Assembly (NCBI GenBank): GCA_965230665.1
Contig: CBDDLM010000004.1
Span: 1,922,001 to 1,986,000, forward strand
Source: JAGNRR01 sp965230665
GTDB taxonomy: Bacteria > Bacteroidota > Bacteroidia > Chitinophagales > Chitinophagaceae
Length of the DNA: 64,000 nt
Reading direction: 5' to 3'
Below are positions 43,624-51,104 of the stretch, in pieces. The first letter of the stretch is position 1, and each line of letters starts with the position of its first letter. A program made the position numbers and the translations under genes. The notes below the pieces were generated by a model that worked only from the letters and a program-made list of their open reading frames with translations, made no database searches and was not told where the DNA came from.

Positions 43624-45873
43624 CTATTCTATCAATTTGACGAAATCTTCAGAGAATCTAATCATTTGTTCAATATCCTCGGTGCGTGCAACACGTAAAG
43701 AACGGAATATGAGTAGGCTATTGCCATTGCTTTCAATATGATAGACATCTTTTGAAAGTAAAAATTCTATAACGGGCTCCACAAAGAAAGCACCTAGTTC
43801 TTCTGAGTTTTCCCCGCGCAAGATAAACCGTTTAGAGAATTCTGGGTAATCAGGAAAGTCGATGTCTGTTTCTCCTCTAAAGGCCTTCACTCGTTCAAAT
43901 ATTTTATCAAAGAATCCTTCTTGTTCTAGCACAAATAATGGAACCTCTTTATTTAGATGAATGACCTCAACTGTCGTGTGAAATACCTCTTTTGCTGATA
44001 AAGCTCCTTCATCAAATGTAATATCACTAATTTCCCATTGTATATTATCAGTGTTCTGAAAAACACCCGATACCACGTTCTCCTTGTACTCCAAGGGGCG
44101 CATTTCGAAGAAGTCGAAATTTTGTAAGGAAGAAACATCCCATTCCACCTCTTGCCGATAATACCAATTATTTTTAGTAGCTAGCCCCTTAATACGTTGT
44201 TGACGAGGAGTCAATTTTACTGGAGGTTGTCCAAGTTTTGTTTTGAGCGCTAGTTTATGTTTAGATGAGGATACATGTTGTTCTAAACCAGTAATTCTAA
44301 CTTTTCCACCTTGCCTTGCATGCTCTTTTTTAAAATTATGTAGATACTCTTGAACCGTTAAGTCTAAAATTCGGGTGTTACTCACATTAACCTTTACATC
44401 ACTTCCAGCAGGTAACTCTTGCATAATTTTCTTAAGATGTAATATGGTTAGAAAATTGGCTATGCCTTTTACTCTTAGTTCAAATGAGTTTGTTGACTTT
44501 TGAAGAATCTTCGTACCACTTTTGAAGAGCATACTAAAGAATACACGAATAGGTAAATGAGCGAGAAGGAGCTGAATCAACATCTTTATTGCCATGCCAG
44601 CTATAATTCCTACTATAAGATTCGTATAAAGAGTAATAACTAAAGTACCCACTAAAAAAAGTAGTTGCTCCAAGCCTTGTTTATAAGATTCCTTAAAAAT
44701 CCTTGGTGCTGCTAACTTGAACCCCATAAAGATTAAAATAGCAGCTAGTGCAGCCAATGGGATCATTTGTAAATATGGTGCCAGTACCAGGATATATACA
44801 ATAAGGAGAGCACCATGAAAAAAGTTTGACCACTTTGTTCGACCATTATTATGAATGTTTACCGTAGTTCGTACAATGACACTTATAATAGGGAGTCCAC
44901 CAACTAAGCCTGAAACCATTGTGCTAAACCCGACTCCCATTAAATCCTTGTTCAAATCAGTTTTTCTATGATAGGGGTCTAGCTTATCAATAGCTTTGGC
45001 CGCAGCTAGGGTTTCTATAGAGGCGATTAAACAAATGGAAACAACCGTAATCCAGAAAAGCGGGGTGCCAATTCTATCAAATTTTGGATAAGGAAAATAT
45101 TGTATGATCTCTCCTATTAGGTTTTCCGGGACATAAATTAAATCTTCTTTACCTAATTCAAAACCTTCTCCAAATAGGTTCGGACAGTAGTCTCTAAAAA
45201 TAATAAAAAGTGGTACTGAAACCAATAAGACCCAAATTGGGGCAGGGAGTAAATGAAATAATTTATAACTAATCTTAGAATGAAAAATGAGCAGTAGGAG
45301 TCCCATCAACGATATTGTTGTGACATAAGGGTTTAGGTTGGGCAAAAGTGTGAAAAATAATTTTAATTTGTTGATAGGACCGGTACCTCCAGGTAAAAAC
45401 TCTTTGGTATCGATGGCAACATGTACTTGGCTGGCGATAATCATAATACCAATGGCGGCTAAGATTCCATTGATAACAGCCGCGGGAAAGAGGTCAGCGA
45501 AGCGTCCTAGTTTAAAAGCTCCTAAAATCACTTGAATACCTCCAGCAACTACCACAGCAGCCATTACATAGTTAAATGCATAACCACTTCCATCTTTAAA
45601 ACCAAGAGTAGCCGTTAGAATAACACCTATTAGACTTGCAGTAGGTCCATTAATGGCGATATCAGCGCTTCTAACAAACGTCGTGACCAATCCTCCGATA
45701 ATGGCTGCGATTACACCAGAAATAGGAGGCACACCTGAAGCTGCTGCTACCGCTAAACCTAATGGCATGGCGACAAGTGATACACTAATTGCCGCTATTA
45801 AATCACTACGCCAATTCTGTGCAAAGCCTTTCCAACCTTTTGCGATATTGCCTTGTTTATGGTTTAATGACAT
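43624..45873 (-). CDS. SulP-family anion transporter with STAS and extra C-terminal domain
   Basis: A 749-residue membrane transporter. The core has SulP features (VAMPLGLAVAAASGVPPISG, AINGPTASLIGV, VSGLVGGLPIISVIVRT) across about 12-14 helices to residue 440. A STAS domain (FLTILHLKKIMQEL, VNVSNTRILDLTVQEYL) follows. The last about 190 residues are an extra soluble domain (VFHTTVEVIHLNKEVPLFVL; YPEFSKRFILRGENSEELGAFF) that resembles DUF3137-type regions; this is unusual for SulP. Members of this group with a similar core are often bicarbonate or sulphate carriers. Confidence 0.88.
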   Translation of the reverse strand: MSLNHKQGNIAKGWKGFAQNWRSDLIAAISVSLVAMPLGLAVAAASGVPPISGVIAAIIGGLVTTFVRSADIAINGPTASLIGVILTATLGFKDGSGYAFNYVMAAVVVAGGIQVILGAFKLGRFADLFPAAVINGILAAIGIMIIASQVHVAIDTKEFLPGGTGPINKLKLFFTLLPNLNPYVTTISLMGLLLLIFHSKISYKLFHLLPAPIWVLLVSVPLFIIFRDYCPNLFGEGFELGKEDLIYVPENLIGEIIQYFPYPKFDRIGTPLFWITVVSICLIASIETLAAAKAIDKLDPYHRKTDLNKDLMGVGFSTMVSGLVGGLPIISVIVRTTVNIHNNGRTKWSNFFHGALLIVYILVLAPYLQMIPLAALAAILIFMGFKLAAPRIFKESYKQGLEQLLFLVGTLVITLYTNLIVGIIAGMAIKMLIQLLLAHLPIRVFFSMLFKSGTKILQKSTNSFELRVKGIANFLTILHLKKIMQELPAGSDVKVNVSNTRILDLTVQEYLHNFKKEHARQGGKVRITGLEQHVSSSKHKLALKTKLGQPPVKLTPRQQRIKGLATKNNWYYRQEVEWDVSSLQNFDFFEMRPLEYKENVVSGVFQNTDNIQWEISDITFDEGALSAKEVFHTTVEVIHLNKEVPLFVLEQEGFFDKIFERVKAFRGETDIDFPDYPEFSKRFILRGENSEELGAFFVEPVIEFLLSKDVYHIESNGNSLLIFRSLRVARTEDIEQMIRFSEDFVKLIE

Positions 45874-45991
45874 ATTAGGTTAATCCGTAAAAATATGATT
45901 TCTACCCTGTGCGTAAAAATAAAGAATAGCCAAATTCTGATTAATTTTTTAGATAGTGTACATAGCTGCGCACAAAGCAATATTTGGTAAT

Positions 45992-45999
45992 TACCTTTG
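45992..45999 (+). promoter_or_regulatory. -7 promoter box for fumarylacetoacetase
   Basis: TACCTTTG is a perfect TAnnTTTG match, 27 bases before the ATG. Confidence 0.5.
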
Positions 46000-46026
46000 C
46001 CTTCCAATTAAGTAATAATATACCTT

Positions 46027-47271
46027 ATGAAGAAATTAGAAAGTTGGTTAGATATTCCAGAGGATTCAGATTTTTCGATTTATAATTTACCGTTTGGTAT
46101 TTTCTCGACCAAGGAAAAAACGAAACGTGTTGGTGTAGCCATTGGAGATCAAATTGTAGACGTGAGCGCAGTAGCGTCTTTGAAACATTTCAAAAAGTTA
46201 GAAATTCCAATGGAGTGTTTATTGAATGACACCCTGAATAGTTTTATTGCCTTAGGTAAGAAAAAAACCAATGGAGTAAGAAAAATTATCCAAGAATTAC
46301 TATTAAAAGGAAGTAGAAAGCTTCGTAATAAAGAAGGTGTTTTCGTTTCACAAAGAAGCGCAAGAATGCACTTACCTATAGCCGTTGGAGATTATACAGA
46401 CTTTTATTCAAGCATTGAGCATGCAACTAATGTAGGTATTATGTTTAGAGGCAAGGAGAATGCATTAATGCCAAATTGGAAGCATATCCCCGTGGGTTAT
46501 CACGGACGTGCATCTTCAATAGTAGTAAGTGGAGAAAACATTCGTAGGCCAAAAGGTCAGTCGAAAGCCAAGGATGCTAAGAAACCAAGTTTTGGACCAT
46601 CTAAGCGATTAGATATGGAATTAGAAATGGGATTTGTTGTGGGCAAGGCGACCAAATTGGGCAACCCTATAGCCGTTGATAAAGCAAATAATCACATTTT
46701 TGGCATGGTCTTATTCAACGATTGGAGTGCCCGTGATATTCAAGCTTGGGAGTATGTTCCTTTAGGACCTTTCTTAGGAAAAAGCTTTGCATCTTCAATT
46801 TCTGCATGGGTAGTAACCATGGAGGCTCTAGAATATTTTCGCGTAAATGGTCCTAGACAATCTCCAGCAGTGCTACCATATCTCAAAACAAAAGACAAGC
46901 AAAATATTGATATCAAATTAGAAGTAGGTTTAACACCTCCTAGGGGAAATGAGAATATTATATGTAAGTCTAATTACAAGTATATGTATTGGAGTCAAGC
47001 TCAACAATTAGCGCATCATACGATAAATGGTTGTAATGTAAATGTGGGCGATCTGATGGCTAGTGGAACAATCAGTGGAAAAGATGAAAGCTCTTATGGA
47101 TCTATGCTTGAACTTGCATGGATGGGAACAAAGCCTATCAAACTCGATGACGGTACCACACGTGTATTCTTTAACGATGGTGATACCGTTACTTTACGTG
47201 GGTATTGTGAGAAAGAAGGAGTTCGTGTAGGTTTCGGCGAAGTAAAAGCTAAAATTCTACCAGCGAAATAA
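46027..47271 (+). CDS. fahA: Fumarylacetoacetase
   Basis: Last step of tyrosine and homogentisate breakdown: fumarylacetoacetate to fumarate and acetoacetate. The 414-residue protein has the N-terminal SH3-like part (IYNLPFGIFS) and the catalytic FAH domain: DYTDFYSSIEHATNVGIMFRG, PVGYHGRASSIVVSG, LDMELEMGFVVG, LFNDWSARDIQAWEY. The other tyrosine genes are not adjacent. It is followed after 43 bases by the thioredoxin of the ApbE cassette, apparently unrelated. Confidence 0.96.
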   Translation: MKKLESWLDIPEDSDFSIYNLPFGIFSTKEKTKRVGVAIGDQIVDVSAVASLKHFKKLEIPMECLLNDTLNSFIALGKKKTNGVRKIIQELLLKGSRKLRNKEGVFVSQRSARMHLPIAVGDYTDFYSSIEHATNVGIMFRGKENALMPNWKHIPVGYHGRASSIVVSGENIRRPKGQSKAKDAKKPSFGPSKRLDMELEMGFVVGKATKLGNPIAVDKANNHIFGMVLFNDWSARDIQAWEYVPLGPFLGKSFASSISAWVVTMEALEYFRVNGPRQSPAVLPYLKTKDKQNIDIKLEVGLTPPRGNENIICKSNYKYMYWSQAQQLAHHTINGCNVNVGDLMASGTISGKDESSYGSMLELAWMGTKPIKLDDGTTRVFFNDGDTVTLRGYCEKEGVRVGFGEVKAKILPAK

Positions 47272-47314
47272 CGAAAGCATCTTTGAGCGCTAAGTATTAT
47301 TTTCGTGGGAGGTT

Positions 47315-47722
47315 ATGAAAGCTGTTCTAATATTACTGCTCTTCTCAATTGTACATCCTTCTTTTGAAGGGAATGAGAGTTCATTGTATAAGTATCAATT
47401 GGTGATTTTTGAAGGCTCTGACTGGTGTACAAATTGCAGACGGCTAGAGAAAAATATTTTAAGTGATTCATTATTCGTTACTTATTTAAGTAAAGAACGA
47501 ATCAAGTTACTCAGAGTGGACTTTCCACAAAGAAAAAAACTTGGCAAAGAGCAAGAGTTACAGAATGAGAAACTTGCAGAGCAATATCATTTTAGCAGTA
47601 AGTTTCCCGAGGTCGTCCTTGCTAAGGATGGCAGTACGCAATTTCGAAAGATTCAGTATAAAAATCAGACGCCCAAGGAATTTATTCATGAACTCAATGA
47701 AAAAATAAAGATATTGGAATGA
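47315..47722 (+). CDS. Exported thioredoxin-fold protein of the ApbE cassette
   Basis: A 135-residue protein with an N-terminal hydrophobic signal (MKAVLILLLFSIVHPSF). The thioredoxin fold carries FEGSDWCTNCRRLEKN as its active site and the cis-proline region SKFPEVVLAKDG. Similar to the thioredoxin-like_7 group. It ends in a four-base ATGA overlap with apbE, so translation is coupled. It probably maintains thiols, for example the Cys-rich tail of the DUF4266 protein, but that is inference. Confidence 0.88.
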   Translation: MKAVLILLLFSIVHPSFEGNESSLYKYQLVIFEGSDWCTNCRRLEKNILSDSLFVTYLSKERIKLLRVDFPQRKKLGKEQELQNEKLAEQYHFSSKFPEVVLAKDGSTQFRKIQYKNQTPKEFIHELNEKIKILE

Positions 47723-48651
47723 AAGAATACCAAATAAGCCAAAGGCTTATGGGGTCAAATTTTACCTTAGGAGTTGTAAGTAAAACGAAAGATGCAGCTC
47801 ATTCTTTCTTGGAACAAGGTATTCAAGAGATTTCTCGAATTGAGAGGCTCTTGTCAGAATTTATATCGGACTCAGATACTAGTTTGATGAATGAGTCTGC
47901 TTATCCAAACGGGGTTCAAGTCAAAGGAGAAACCTTTAAGCTTATCCAGCGTAGCTTAGCTATTTCACAACTCAGCCAAGGGGATTTTGATATCACAGTT
48001 TCGCCATTAAAAAAGCTTTATAACTTTAAGAATGATGTATTCGAATTCCCTGCAGAAGCGTTGATTAAGGAGAGCCTAAAATTTGTTGGTTATGATCAAA
48101 TACAATTAAACGATCAAATGAGATCAGTATCCTATACGAAACCAAAATCCCAAATAAGTTTTGCAGCAATTGGCAAGGGGTATGCTTCTGATCGGGTAAA
48201 AAAAATTTGGCTAGAGGCAGGGGTAACGGCTGGTTTTATCAATGCTAGTGGTGATCTTAACGCTTTTGGCAATCGGGCTGATGGTTCTGAATGGAGGATT
48301 GGAATTGCTAATCCAGATAAACAAGATGAAGTACTTCTATTTGTTCCACTCGAAAATGCAGCTGTAGCTACTTCTGGCGATTACGAACAATACTTTATTC
48401 ATAAGGGGGTTCGGTATTCTCATAATATAAATCCTCATACAGGGTATCCTTTACATGGCTTAAAAAGTGTAACCGTTTTCTCACCAAGCGCAGAATTATC
48501 AGATGCTTTGGCTACAGCAGCTTATGTAAAAGGTGTTCAAAATGGATTAAACTTTATAAACCAACTTCCTCAAACGCATTGTATTTTTATAGACGAGAAT
48601 AACAAGCTTTTTTTCTCAAATGATTTAACTTATGAAGAAGTTGCTTTATAG
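47719..48651 (+). CDS. apbE: FAD:protein FMN transferase, ApbE family
   Basis: Attaches FMN covalently to threonine or serine of target proteins using FAD. Motifs are RLMGSNFTLG, the FAD region FAAIGKGYASDRV, NASGDLNAFG, and the magnesium site around SGDYEQYFIHKG and HNINPHTGYPL. 310 residues is typical. Unusually there is no signal peptide or lipobox, although all three neighbours in the cassette are exported. Overlaps the thioredoxin by four bases and the DUF4266 gene by 20. Confidence 0.93.
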   Translation: MKEYQISQRLMGSNFTLGVVSKTKDAAHSFLEQGIQEISRIERLLSEFISDSDTSLMNESAYPNGVQVKGETFKLIQRSLAISQLSQGDFDITVSPLKKLYNFKNDVFEFPAEALIKESLKFVGYDQIQLNDQMRSVSYTKPKSQISFAAIGKGYASDRVKKIWLEAGVTAGFINASGDLNAFGNRADGSEWRIGIANPDKQDEVLLFVPLENAAVATSGDYEQYFIHKGVRYSHNINPHTGYPLHGLKSVTVFSPSAELSDALATAAYVKGVQNGLNFINQLPQTHCIFIDENNKLFFSNDLTYEEVAL

Positions 48652-48844
48652 CGCCCTTTTAATTCTATTGTCTTGTTCGTCTTGCACGGTTGTAAAACCG
48701 TATCAACGTCAGTTCGTTGACGATCCAGAGATGCAAATGGCAAACGATATCGGCCAGAATTTTTCGAATTATGTACATTCCATAAGAGAAGGAGCAACAC
48801 CCGCCAACGGTGCAAAAGGAAGTGGCGGTTGTGGTTGTAATTAA
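48632..48844 (+). CDS. DUF4266 small lipoprotein with Cys-rich tail
   Basis: A 70-residue lipoprotein; lipobox within LLSCSSC. The mature part has the DUF4266 core VVKPYQRQFVDDPEMQMA followed by a Gly-rich end GAKGSGGCGCN. The core and GCGCN ending are features I associate with this family. Function unknown. It overlaps apbE by 20 bases and is followed by the DUF3570 gene 10 bases later. The C-terminal Cys pair could bind metal or be modified. Confidence 0.87.
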   Translation: MKKLLYSALLILLSCSSCTVVKPYQRQFVDDPEMQMANDIGQNFSNYVHSIREGATPANGAKGSGGCGCN

Positions 48845-48854
48845 TGTAATTAGC

Positions 48855-50099
48855 ATGAAGAAAATTATACTCATTATCGGTAGTTTGGCCTTCTTTCAAT
48901 ATTTCGCACAGGCACAGCTTAAAAGGAAGAAAAATTCGGACAAGCTTAAGAAAACAGAAATAGAATTAGTTTATAATCATTATGTACAAGATGGTGATAA
49001 TTCTGCAGTTACGGGGGGAGTCGGAACGGAAAGTCTAAGAGTATATGGCCCATCTCTTACGGTTAAGAAGTACTCTGGGCAAGACAAAATGACTACAAAA
49101 ATAGGAGCTGATGTAATATCATCAGCCTCTACAGATAATATCGATTTTGTGATGTCATCAGCTTCTCGATTAGATGCACGGGCCTATGCTAACGTAGAAT
49201 ATGCAAGAACAAGTGAAGAGCAAAATATTGAGGTTTTTACAGGAGTGGGTATGTCTATTGAAAGTGATTATTTATCCATCTCTTCGAAGCTTGGAATTTC
49301 AAAGCAGGGTAAAAACAAGCTCAATACTTTTTCTGCGCAGCTACAGTTTTTTAATGATGACTTGCGCTGGGGACGTGTAAACAAACATGTTAAGAAATTG
49401 AGGTTAGTTTATCCAGCAGAACTTCGTTACCAAGACTGGTATGAAGAGTATAGAAGAAGGTCATACAATCTTAAATTGGGCTACTCTAGAATAATTAATA
49501 AACGAAATGTTGTTGGTCTTTATCCAGAGATAATCTATCAAAAAGGATTGTTGGCAACACCGTTTCATCGTGTATATTTTGCTGATGGCCAGTTGGGTGT
49601 AGAACAACTACCGAATGAACGGTTTAAAGGAGCAGTTGCCGCAAGATGGAACTCATTTATAACAGGAAATGTGATCCTTAAAAATTCACTCGGTTTTTAC
49701 ACCGATAATTTTGGCGTTACAGCTTTCTCAATTGGGAATGAAACGGCCTTTAAAATATCTCCAATTATTAGCTTGATGCCTAATGTCCGATTCTACAGTC
49801 AACAAGGTTCTCATTATTTTAAAGGGTATAAAGAGCATAATAGTCGGGATGAATTTTTTACATCTGACTATGACTATGCTACTATAGAAACCTATCGAGC
49901 AGGTCTAGGTTTTCGATACAATCCAGGAGACTACTTGAGTAAGCGTTTTAAATTCAACAGTTTGTTGTTCCGATATAGTTTTTATTACAGGACAAATGGT
50001 TTAACAGCCCATATTTTTACTCTAGCATTTCGAACGACACTAGATCGGAATAAGGATCAGCGAAAATTAAAATTACAATTCAAACGCCCTAATGGATAA
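48855..50099 (+). CDS. DUF3570 family outer-membrane protein
   Basis: ATG at 48855 begins a signal peptide (MKKIILIIGSLAFFQYFAQA); the longer frame adds 15 residues. The mature 395 residues have regularly spaced amphipathic strands, as expected of an outer-membrane beta-barrel. The N-terminal segment DGDNSAVTGGVGTESL is notable: the Thr-Gly-Gly around residue 53 resembles the D-x-x-(S/T)-G-A context used by ApbE for FMN attachment, although not identical. It is the last gene of the thioredoxin-ApbE-DUF4266-DUF3570 set. Confidence 0.85.
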   Translation: MKKIILIIGSLAFFQYFAQAQLKRKKNSDKLKKTEIELVYNHYVQDGDNSAVTGGVGTESLRVYGPSLTVKKYSGQDKMTTKIGADVISSASTDNIDFVMSSASRLDARAYANVEYARTSEEQNIEVFTGVGMSIESDYLSISSKLGISKQGKNKLNTFSAQLQFFNDDLRWGRVNKHVKKLRLVYPAELRYQDWYEEYRRRSYNLKLGYSRIINKRNVVGLYPEIIYQKGLLATPFHRVYFADGQLGVEQLPNERFKGAVAARWNSFITGNVILKNSLGFYTDNFGVTAFSIGNETAFKISPIISLMPNVRFYSQQGSHYFKGYKEHNSRDEFFTSDYDYATIETYRAGLGFRYNPGDYLSKRFKFNSLLFRYSFYYRTNGLTAHIFTLAFRTTLDRNKDQRKLKLQFKRPNG

Positions 50100-50133
50100 T
50101 TGAATTGGCAGTACAATAATCAATGTGCTGCTC

Positions 50134-50141
50134 TATCTTTG
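50134..50141 (+). promoter_or_regulatory. -7 promoter box for the flavin reductase-like gene
   Basis: TATCTTTG is a perfect TAnnTTTG match, 30 bases before the ATG at 50172 and inside the longer alternative frame, arguing for the shorter start. Confidence 0.55.
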
Positions 50142-50171
50142 GGTTTCTATTTTATTTCAAATATTAGACAA

Positions 50172-51041
50172 ATGGTTTTTAAATCTATTGACCCTCAAAC
50201 GATACCTGTACCAGAATTACATGGACATTTATTAAGTGCAATTGCACCACGTCCTATTGCTTTTGCAAGCACAGTTGACCAAGAAGGAAACGTGAACTTA
50301 AGCCCTTTTAGTTTTTTTAACGTGTTTGGTGCCAATCCTCCTATTGTTATTTTCTCTCCAGCTCGGAATGGCAGAACAAATACAAACAAACACACGTTTG
50401 AAAATGTTCAAGAAACGAAGGAATGTGTAATTAATATTGTCAATTTCCCAATGGTGGAACAAATGTCATTGGCTAGCACTGCTTATGATAAAGGAGTCAA
50501 TGAGTTTGTTAAGGCCGGTTTTACGGAAATTGGTAGCGATCTTGTAAAAGCGCCAAGAGTAGCGGAAGCCCCTGTACAGCTTGAGTGTGAGGTAGATCAA
50601 ATCATTAAGACTGGAGATGGAGGCGGTGCTGGTAATCTGGTAATTTGTAGGGTTATCAGATTACATATTAATGAGCACTATCTGGATGAGGCTGGAAAAA
50701 TTGATTCAGTGAAGATGGACTTAGTTGCACGAATGGGCGGTAGTTGGTATTGTCATGCAACTCCTGCTGCGATGTTCGAAATCCCCAAACCGCTTCAAAC
50801 AAAAGGTATAGGGGTAGATATGCTACCTGCAGCAATTCGAAATAGTGATGTTTTGAGCGGAAATAACCTCGGAAGATTGGGTAATATGGAAGCCATTCCA
50901 ACACAAAAGGAACTTGACGAATTAGCTCAGAATAGTGACTTTCAAACCGCTATGAAAGACAATAAAGTACATGAGTTTATCCGTAGCGCATTAGATAAAG
51001 GGCATAATAAGGTAGCTTTATCTGCCGCATTCTTTAAATAA
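50172..51041 (+). CDS. Flavin reductase-like domain protein (FMN-binding split barrel)
   Basis: The ATG at 50172 is chosen because a -7 box lies inside the longer frame that begins at a TTG. Residues about 20-205 form the split-barrel flavin reductase domain: AIAPRPIAFASTVDQEGNVNL-type start, SFFNVFGANPPIVIFSP, and CVINIVNFPMVEQM. The C-terminal 80 residues are extra. 289 residues in all. Members bind FMN and oxidise NAD(P)H or act as oxidoreductases; role unknown. It sits just after the ApbE cassette and has its own promoter. Confidence 0.88.
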   Translation: MVFKSIDPQTIPVPELHGHLLSAIAPRPIAFASTVDQEGNVNLSPFSFFNVFGANPPIVIFSPARNGRTNTNKHTFENVQETKECVINIVNFPMVEQMSLASTAYDKGVNEFVKAGFTEIGSDLVKAPRVAEAPVQLECEVDQIIKTGDGGGAGNLVICRVIRLHINEHYLDEAGKIDSVKMDLVARMGGSWYCHATPAAMFEIPKPLQTKGIGVDMLPAAIRNSDVLSGNNLGRLGNMEAIPTQKELDELAQNSDFQTAMKDNKVHEFIRSALDKGHNKVALSAAFFK

Positions 51042-51046
51042 AGACA

Positions 51047-51062
51047 TACTACTAAAGTAGTA
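51047..51062. repeat. Short inverted repeat before the histidine kinase
   Basis: Seven-base arms TACTACT and AGTAGTA flank AA. It lies 22 bases upstream of the -7 box of the kinase gene, overlapping the expected -33 region, so it could be an operator. Confidence 0.4.
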
Positions 51063-51084
51063 GTGCCTGAGTAATATGTGCAAT

Positions 51085-51092
51085 TATCTTTG
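51085..51092 (+). promoter_or_regulatory. -7 promoter box for the histidine kinase gene
   Basis: TATCTTTG is a perfect TAnnTTTG match, 12 bases before the ATG at 51105 and inside the longer alternative frame beginning with GTG at 51078. Confidence 0.55.
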
Positions 51093-51104
51093 ATCAATAA
51101 TTGT

